From positions 1 to 5,911 of the forward strand of contig RFJH01000160.1 in NCBI GenBank assembly GCA_003694975.1: 5,911 nt of DNA, given 5' to 3'. This DNA is from Anaerolineae bacterium (GTDB taxonomy: Bacteria > Chloroflexota > Anaerolineae > Anaerolineales > Villigracilaceae). The position numbers and the translations under genes are program-made. Below are positions 1-3,827 of this stretch, in pieces; position 1 is the first letter of the stretch, and each line of letters opens with the position of its first letter. The notes under the pieces were generated by a model. The model worked only from the letters and a program-made list of their open reading frames with translations, searched no databases and was not told where the DNA came from.

Positions 1-2
1 TC

Positions 3-326
3 TCGCTGGAGGACGTCTCCCGTGTCCTGATCGGCGGGTCGTTCGGGAAGTACATCAATGTCGAAAAGGCCATTCACATCGGGCTTCTCCCCGATATGCC
101 CTGGGAGCGATTTGAGTTCCTGGGCAACACCGCCGTACGCGGTGCCTACTACGCCTTGATTGACCATCGCGCCCGCCAACGCGTGCGCGAGATCGCCAAC
201 CGGATGACGTACATCGAACTCTCGGCGGACAACACCTTCTACGACGCCTTCATGTCCGCCATGTTCCTGCCACATACCGACCTCACCCGTTTCCCCTCCG
301 TAGAGGCCGCCCTACGCGGCGCATAA
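3..326 (+). CDS. RACo-type corrinoid-protein reductive activator, C-terminal end (5' truncated)
   Basis: This is the last 107 codons of a gene that begins before the window; it ends at TAA 324-326. The reading frame is open from base 3. Visible motifs are GGSFGKYI (bases 33-56), followed by an 'A.hIGLLP' stretch, and LGNTAVRGA (120-146). Together these are the signature of the C-terminal ASKHA (actin-like ATPase) domain of the DUF4445/RACo family. Known members carry an N-terminal [2Fe-2S] domain and use ATP to drive reduction of inactive Co(II) corrinoid protein to Co(I); that part lies outside the window. The next gene starts 30 bases after this stop and is an AcsE-type methyltransferase, the usual neighbour of RACo in acetyl-CoA synthase clusters, so the partner is probably the corrinoid iron-sulfur protein. 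Related family members (RamA-like) activate other corrinoid methyltransferases, which this fragment alone cannot exclude. Confidence 0.85.
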   Translation, partial: SLEDVSRVLIGGSFGKYINVEKAIHIGLLPDMPWERFEFLGNTAVRGAYYALIDHRARQRVREIANRMTYIELSADNTFYDAFMSAMFLPHTDLTRFPSVEAALRGA

Positions 327-341
327 CTCAAGCAAGTAGTA

Positions 342-348
342 GAAAGGA
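342..348 (+). promoter_or_regulatory. Ribosome binding site of the acsE-type gene
   Basis: GAAAGGA lies 7 bases before the ATG at 356. It falls within the 29-base gap after the RACo stop codon and supports that start; no promoter-like sequence is visible in the gap, which suggests the two genes share a transcript. Confidence 0.6.
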
Positions 349-355
349 CACCACC

Positions 356-1279
356 ATGTACATCATAGGCGAAAACATCCACATCGTCTCGGATAAGGTC
401 AAAGAGGCCCTGAAAAACCGGGACCGCGAATTCTTCATGGAAATGGCCATCCGGCAGGTCGAAGCCGGAGCACAGGCCATTGACATCAACCTCGGCCCCC
501 GCAAGAAGGACTGGGATGAAGTCTTCCCCTGGATCGTTGAAACCATCGAGGCCGTGGTGGATGTGCCGCTCTCCATTGACACGACAAACATCAACGGCAT
601 GGAGGCTGCCCTGAAGACAATCACCAAGGCACAGCCCATCCTCAACTCCACCTCGGCAGAGCCGGAACGACTGGAGAAAGTCCCCCTCCTGGCGAAAAAA
701 TACAACGCCAAATTGATCGCCCTCACGATGGGCAAATCCGGCATCCCCGTCGCGGCCGACGAGCGCGTGCGCATCGCCCTGGAGGTCCTCATCCCGCGCG
801 CGCTGGAGATTGATTTTCCCATCGAGGATCTGATCATTGACCCCCTCGTGCTCACCGTTTCCGGCTGCCAGGAATACTGCCCTGAACTCATTGAGGCGGT
901 GCGCACCCTGCAATACGCCTGGGATCCGCCGCCGATGATTTCCGTCGGCCTGTCCAACGTCTCCAACGCCGTCCCTGCCCAGAATCGCTCACTCATCAAT
1001 CGCGTCTATTTGGCGATGTTGATGGGCGTCGGCCTGAAAATGATGATTGCCAATCCCTTTGACGAGGAGCAAAACAAAGTCATCCGCTGGATCGAGACGA
1101 AAGACATGTCCACCCCCCTCTCGCGGCTCTACAACAAGATTGCCGAACGCACCGCCGCCGGCGAAGAGCCACAAATCGAAGATTTCGATATGAGCGACCC
1201 CGAACAGGCCGCTATCTGGAAGACGACTCAAATTTTGCTCAACAAAGTCATCTACGCAGACGGGTACCTTAACCAATAA
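356..1279 (+). CDS. acsE: Methyltetrahydrofolate:corrinoid iron-sulfur protein methyltransferase (AcsE type)
   Basis: The 307-residue product has the DHPS-like TIM-barrel pterin-binding fold of AcsE/MeTr. It should transfer the methyl group of 5-methyl-tetrahydrofolate to Co(I) of the corrinoid iron-sulfur protein in the cytoplasm, the branch point into acetyl-CoA synthesis. Motifs in order: MYIIGENI (1-8), IDINLGP (42-48), SIDTTN with Asp75 (73-78), LNSTSAE with Asn97 (96-102), LTMGKSGIP (123-131), IIDPLVL with Asp162 (160-166), GLSNVS with Asn201 (198-203), NRSLINR (210-216), and a final ILLNKVIYAD (293-302). These match the pterin-binding Asp, Asp and Asn residues of the Moorella enzyme (Asp75, Asp160, Asn199, from memory). 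The protein is about 45 residues longer than that 262-residue enzyme, mainly because of an insertion around residues 245-287. Folate-using MetH or MtrH-like pterin methyltransferases are the alternative, but the motif match and the RACo neighbour favour AcsE. Confidence 0.9.
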   Translation: MYIIGENIHIVSDKVKEALKNRDREFFMEMAIRQVEAGAQAIDINLGPRKKDWDEVFPWIVETIEAVVDVPLSIDTTNINGMEAALKTITKAQPILNSTSAEPERLEKVPLLAKKYNAKLIALTMGKSGIPVAADERVRIALEVLIPRALEIDFPIEDLIIDPLVLTVSGCQEYCPELIEAVRTLQYAWDPPPMISVGLSNVSNAVPAQNRSLINRVYLAMLMGVGLKMMIANPFDEEQNKVIRWIETKDMSTPLSRLYNKIAERTAAGEEPQIEDFDMSDPEQAAIWKTTQILLNKVIYADGYLNQ

Positions 1280-1285
1280 AGCCGT

Positions 1286-1357
1286 CCGGTTGCCTCACCC
1301 CTGCCCGATAGGGCAAAGCGCGCGAGTTGCAACCGGCAGGCCCGTTTTCTTCTTCTC
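1286..1357 (+). terminator. Possible terminator or attenuator hairpin after acsE
   Basis: An 8-base inverted repeat, CCGGTTGC (1286-1293) and GCAACCGG (1329-1336), encloses a second hairpin, TGCCC-GATA-GGGCA (1302-1315). From 1345 a T-rich stretch (TTTTCTTCTTCTC) follows, 8 bases beyond the outer stem. The arrangement resembles an intrinsic terminator, but the outer loop is long (35 bases), the T tract is interrupted by C and set back from the stem, and the next gene has the same orientation, so a partial terminator or an mRNA processing structure is equally possible. Confidence 0.35.
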
Positions 1358-1380
1358 GACCGCCGCGCGCGGTCCACAGT

Positions 1381-1385
1381 GAGGG
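1381..1385 (+). promoter_or_regulatory. Ribosome binding site that fixes the malic enzyme start
   Basis: GAGGG lies 7 bases before ATG 1393. The frame is open upstream to a TTG at 1327, but that codon lies beside the hairpin described above and the extra 22 residues are unlike malic enzymes. The site therefore favours the start at 1393. The same string GAGGGAACC precedes the next gene. Confidence 0.65.
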
Positions 1386-1392
1386 AACCACC

Positions 1393-2733
1393 ATGAACGT
1401 CGAAGAACTGCTCGCGAAAGCGAAAAAACCTTCGGCGGACGCCATGAAACTGCACCCGTTCTATCGGGGGAAAATTGAGACCACGCTTAAATGCGCAGTG
1501 CGCAGTTTCGACGACTTCGCCATCTGGTATACCCCGGGCGTCGCCGCTCCCTGTCGCGCCATCGCCAAAGACCCCGAACTGGTCTACGAATACACCAACA
1601 AATGGAACACCGTCGCCGTCATCAGTGACGGAACGCGCGTCCTCGGCCTGGGCGACATCGGCCCCAAGGCCGGCCTGCCCGTTATGGAGGGCAAAGCCCT
1701 GCTCTACAAATACCTGGGCGGCGTGGACGGCGTGCCCATCATGCTCAACACCAAAGACCCTGATACCATCATCAACACCGTCCTCACCCTGCAACCTGGT
1801 TTCGGCGGCGTCAACCTGGAAGATATCTCTCAGCCCAAATGCTTCTACATCCTGGATACCCTGCGCGAAAAAGCCGAGATCCCCATCTGGCACGATGACC
1901 AGCAAGGCACCGCAACCGTTACCCTGGCTGCCCTGATGAACGCCCTGAAGGTGGTGGGGAAACGCAAAGAGGAAATCAGCATTGCCTTCATCGGTTGCGG
2001 CGCCTCCAACGTGGCCATCTCGCGCCTGATCTTCGCCTGGGGCGTGGATCCGGCGCGCTGTTACATGGTCGATAGCAAAGGCATCCTCGGCACCCACCGC
2101 ACCGACCTCGAACGCCGCAAGGCCGAATACAAAGACAAATGGCGGCTGTGCCACACCACGAACGCCGAAGGGCGCCAGGGCGGTATCCCGGAGGCCATGA
2201 AAGGCGCGGACGTGGTCATCGCCCTCTCGCGCTCCGGTCCGGGAGTCATTCATCCGGATTGGGTTCGCAGCATGGCGAAAGACCCCATCGTCTTCGCCTG
2301 CGCCAACCCGGTGCCGGAGATCTGGCCCTGGGAAGCGAAAGAGGCCGGCGCAGCCATCGTTGCCACAGGGCGTTCCGATTTCCCCAACCAGGTCAACAAC
2401 TCTCTCGGCTTCCCCGGTATCTTCCGCGGCACCCTTGATGTGCGCGCCAGCACCATCACCGACGAGATGTGCTTCGCCGCGGCCGAAGCCCTTGCTACCC
2501 ACGTTGGCGACAACCTCGCCCCCGACCACATCCTCCCCAACATGGATGATTGGGAGGTCTTCCCCCGCGAGGCCGCAGCCGTCGCCATGAAAGCGCAAGA
2601 GCAGGGACTGGCACGTATCCAGATGTCTTATCAGGAAGAACTGGAGAACGCCAAACGCATCATCAAGCGCTCTCGTGAGATGACACAAACCCTGATGCGC
2701 GAAGGTTTCATCCCTGAAGCGCCCGAAGAATGA
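1393..2733 (+). CDS. Malic enzyme (malate dehydrogenase, oxaloacetate-decarboxylating), short bacterial form
   Basis: The 446-residue product is a cytoplasmic malic enzyme: divalent-metal-dependent oxidative decarboxylation of L-malate to pyruvate and CO2 with reduction of NAD(P). The N-terminal malic domain shows WYTPGVAAP with the conserved Tyr46 (45-53), SDGTRVLGLGDIGP (78-91), EGKALLYK with the expected catalytic Lys101 (99-106), and NLEDI with metal ligands Glu143 and Asp144. HDDQQGTA (167-174) supplies a further metal Asp. The Rossmann NAD(P) domain follows with IGCGASN (200-206), Asp227 after the second strand, ANPVPEI (304-310) and VNNSLGFPGIFRG (334-346). Length fits the short single-chain bacterial class without a phosphotransacetylase domain. 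The last ~35 residues form a charged tail. NAD versus NADP preference cannot be read reliably. The gene lies 113 bases after acsE and 36 before the flavoprotein gene, so co-transcription with the latter is likely; it could supply pyruvate and reductant or, run backwards, fix CO2. Confidence 0.93.
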   Translation: MNVEELLAKAKKPSADAMKLHPFYRGKIETTLKCAVRSFDDFAIWYTPGVAAPCRAIAKDPELVYEYTNKWNTVAVISDGTRVLGLGDIGPKAGLPVMEGKALLYKYLGGVDGVPIMLNTKDPDTIINTVLTLQPGFGGVNLEDISQPKCFYILDTLREKAEIPIWHDDQQGTATVTLAALMNALKVVGKRKEEISIAFIGCGASNVAISRLIFAWGVDPARCYMVDSKGILGTHRTDLERRKAEYKDKWRLCHTTNAEGRQGGIPEAMKGADVVIALSRSGPGVIHPDWVRSMAKDPIVFACANPVPEIWPWEAKEAGAAIVATGRSDFPNQVNNSLGFPGIFRGTLDVRASTITDEMCFAAAEALATHVGDNLAPDHILPNMDDWEVFPREAAAVAMKAQEQGLARIQMSYQEELENAKRIIKRSREMTQTLMREGFIPEAPEE

Positions 2734-2749
2734 CTCCCCCGGGCGCCCG

Positions 2750-2766
2750 TCCCTGAAAGAGAGGGA
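2750..2766 (+). promoter_or_regulatory. Small hairpin containing the flavoprotein ribosome binding site
   Basis: TCCCT (2750-2754) can pair with AGGGA (2762-2766) around a 7-base loop; AGGGA is the core of the ribosome binding site for ATG 2770, 3 bases further on. A 5-base stem is weak, so any effect on translation is an inference. A GGGCGCCC palindrome (2741-2748) lies just upstream. The 36-base gap holds nothing else visible. Confidence 0.35.
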
Positions 2767-2769
2767 ACC

Positions 2770-3675
2770 ATGTACGATCTCATCGTCATAGGAGGTGGAC
2801 CGGCCGGCCTGACGGCCATGGTCTACGCCATCCGCAAGCGCCTTGACGCCCTGCTGCTCACCAAAGACCTGGGAGGCAAAACAAATTATCGCCTCGCCCT
2901 GCCCTGGGTACAGGATTACCAGATTATCCGTGGCCTGGAAACGGTCAACAAATTCCGCGCCGAACTGGAGTATCTGGATTTCGCCCGCCGCATGGAGGCT
3001 GCCGAGAAAGTACGCCGGATTGACAACGGCTTTGCAGTGACTACGCGGAGTGGCGACGAATTCCAGGCCAGGGCCATCATCGTTGCCACCGGCGCACGGC
3101 AGGTACGCATGGGCGTGCCGGGAGAGAAGGAATTCACCATGAAAGGACTGTGTTATTCCGCCCTCTCCTATGCCCCCCTCTGCATCGACCGCGTCACCAT
3201 CGTCATCGGTGATGAAGACCTGGCCGTCCGCTCGGCGAGCGAACTCGCCACCGTCGCCAGGCGTGTCTACCTCGTCTGCGAAAGCGGGCAAGCCCTGTCC
3301 TCTCCGCTGGGTCGGAAATTGCAACAAGCGGAAAACGTCACCATCTTGCAGGGATACCAGGTGACCGAGGTCAAGGGCGACGCCTACGCCCGCAGCCTCG
3401 TCCTGAGGACGCCGACGGGAGAGACGAAAGAGATCGAGGCGGACGCCATGTTCGTCGAGAAAGCGCTCACACCCAGGTCGGAACTCGTGGCCGACCTGGT
3501 CCGGCTGGACGAACGCGGTCGCATCATCGTGGATTGCGCCAACCGCACGAACGTCCCCGGTATCTTCGCCGCCGGTGATGTGACCAACATCTACGCCGAA
3601 CAAGTGCTCATCGCCGTGGGCGAAGGTGCCAAGGCCGCCCTCAGCGCATACGATTACATCCTGTCCATCTCGTGA
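2770..3675 (+). CDS. Thioredoxin-reductase-like FAD oxidoreductase lacking the CxxC redox pair
   Basis: The 301-residue product has the class II pyridine-nucleotide-disulfide oxidoreductase layout of thioredoxin reductase. It contains FAD motif IGGGPAG (7-13), IIVATGA (103-109), a central nucleotide-type domain from about 115 to 240, NVPGIFAAGDVTN (261-273) and the family C-terminus VGEGAKAALSAY (283-294). The segment from Gly126 to Gly147 lines up without gaps with the E. coli TrxB active-site region, and there CATC becomes Ser130-Ala-Leu-Ser133. The following nucleotide motif, GGGNTA in TrxB, reads GDEDLA (147-152), and the HRRR stretch that holds NADPH phosphate reads CESG (170-173). Cys128 and Cys138 flank the site but are not in CxxC spacing. 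It is therefore unlikely to reduce thioredoxin in the usual way and may not bind NADPH. A role as an electron-transfer flavoprotein for the neighbouring redox genes is inference. FAD binding and fold are secure; substrate is unknown. Confidence 0.85.
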   Translation: MYDLIVIGGGPAGLTAMVYAIRKRLDALLLTKDLGGKTNYRLALPWVQDYQIIRGLETVNKFRAELEYLDFARRMEAAEKVRRIDNGFAVTTRSGDEFQARAIIVATGARQVRMGVPGEKEFTMKGLCYSALSYAPLCIDRVTIVIGDEDLAVRSASELATVARRVYLVCESGQALSSPLGRKLQQAENVTILQGYQVTEVKGDAYARSLVLRTPTGETKEIEADAMFVEKALTPRSELVADLVRLDERGRIIVDCANRTNVPGIFAAGDVTNIYAEQVLIAVGEGAKAALSAYDYILSIS

Positions 3676-3701
3676 GTCTCTCCACCGCTCGCCGATTCTC
3701 C

Positions 3702-3715
3702 CTACCGCGCGGTAG
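3702..3715. repeat. Perfect 14-base palindrome CTACCGCGCGGTAG
   Basis: CTACCGC is followed directly by its reverse complement GCGGTAG, 26 bases after the flavoprotein stop codon. No T tract follows, so it does not look like a standard intrinsic terminator. It could be a protein binding site or an mRNA 3'-end stabilising hairpin. Confidence 0.5.
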
Positions 3716-3738
3716 AGGACACTTGACCGAATAATTGT

Positions 3739-3750
3739 TGACGAATGTCA
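3739..3750. promoter_or_regulatory. TGAC-GAAT-GTCA inverted repeat, candidate CRP/FNR-type operator
   Basis: TGAC (3739-3742) and GTCA (3747-3750) are exact reverse complements separated by 4 bases, preceded by T to give TTGAC-N4-GTCA. This spacing and half-site resemble sites bound by CRP/FNR-family regulators (for example TTGAT-N4-ATCAA for FNR). Its centre is about 42.5 bases upstream of the start site predicted from the TATAAT at 3775, close to the -41.5 used by class II activators. No regulator is identified in the window. Confidence 0.35.
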
Positions 3751-3771
3751 TCTATATTGCAGGAAACAAAT

Positions 3772-3784
3772 TTCTATAATAGAA
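3772..3784 (+). promoter_or_regulatory. TATAAT -10 element inside a perfect palindrome, presumed hdrA promoter
   Basis: TATAAT at 3775-3780 is a perfect sigma70-type -10 hexamer, 47 bases before the hdrA start. No good -35 lies at 16-18 bases; the nearest TTGACG (3738-3743) is 31 bases away, which suggests dependence on an activator. The -10 sits in TTCTAT-A-ATAGAA (3772-3784), a perfect inverted repeat that could also bind a repressor. The predicted start of transcription is near 3787. Confidence 0.5.
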
Positions 3785-3816
3785 GTAGGCGTTCGAACAC
3801 ATTTCGCGCGCTTCAC

Positions 3817-3822
3817 GGAGAG
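3817..3822 (+). promoter_or_regulatory. Ribosome binding site of hdrA
   Basis: GGAGAG lies 5 bases before ATG 3828 and supports that start over the next in-frame ATG at 3903, which would fall inside the FAD-binding motif and delete part of it. Confidence 0.6.
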
Positions 3823-3827
3823 CATCC

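Larger units (their letters stand above)
3676..3827 (+). other. 152-base intergenic region before hdrA
   Basis: No gene is supported here. The left half is GC-rich and holds the palindrome at 3702-3715. From about 3730 to 3785 the composition turns sharply AT-rich compared with the surrounding genes and contains the promoter-like elements listed separately. The last 40 bases are the presumed 5' leader of hdrA with its ribosome binding site. Confidence 0.6.

Noticed and set aside
306..320. GCCGC-CCTAC-GCGGC hairpin at the end of the RACo gene
   Set aside because: It lies within coding sequence just before the stop codon, has no T tract, and short GC stems are expected by chance in this composition.
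239..999. Overlapping - strand frames opposite acsE
   Set aside because: They lie antisense to a gene whose family motifs are complete; the translations resemble no protein family I recognise.
1327..1392. TTG start giving a 22-residue longer malic enzyme
   Set aside because: There is no good ribosome site before it, it sits beside the nested hairpin, and the added residues are not typical of the family; ATG 1393 has a clear ribosome site.
1252..3603. 783-codon open frame on the - strand opposite malic enzyme and the flavoprotein
   Set aside because: It spans three well-supported genes on the other strand and their gaps, its translation is rich in Asp, Gly, His and Val without any family motif, and GC-rich codon bias commonly creates such antisense frames.
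3738..3743. TTGACG as the -35 partner of TATAAT 3775-3780
   Set aside because: The 31-base spacing is far beyond the 16-18 bases a sigma70 promoter tolerates; it is better read as part of the TGAC/GTCA inverted repeat.
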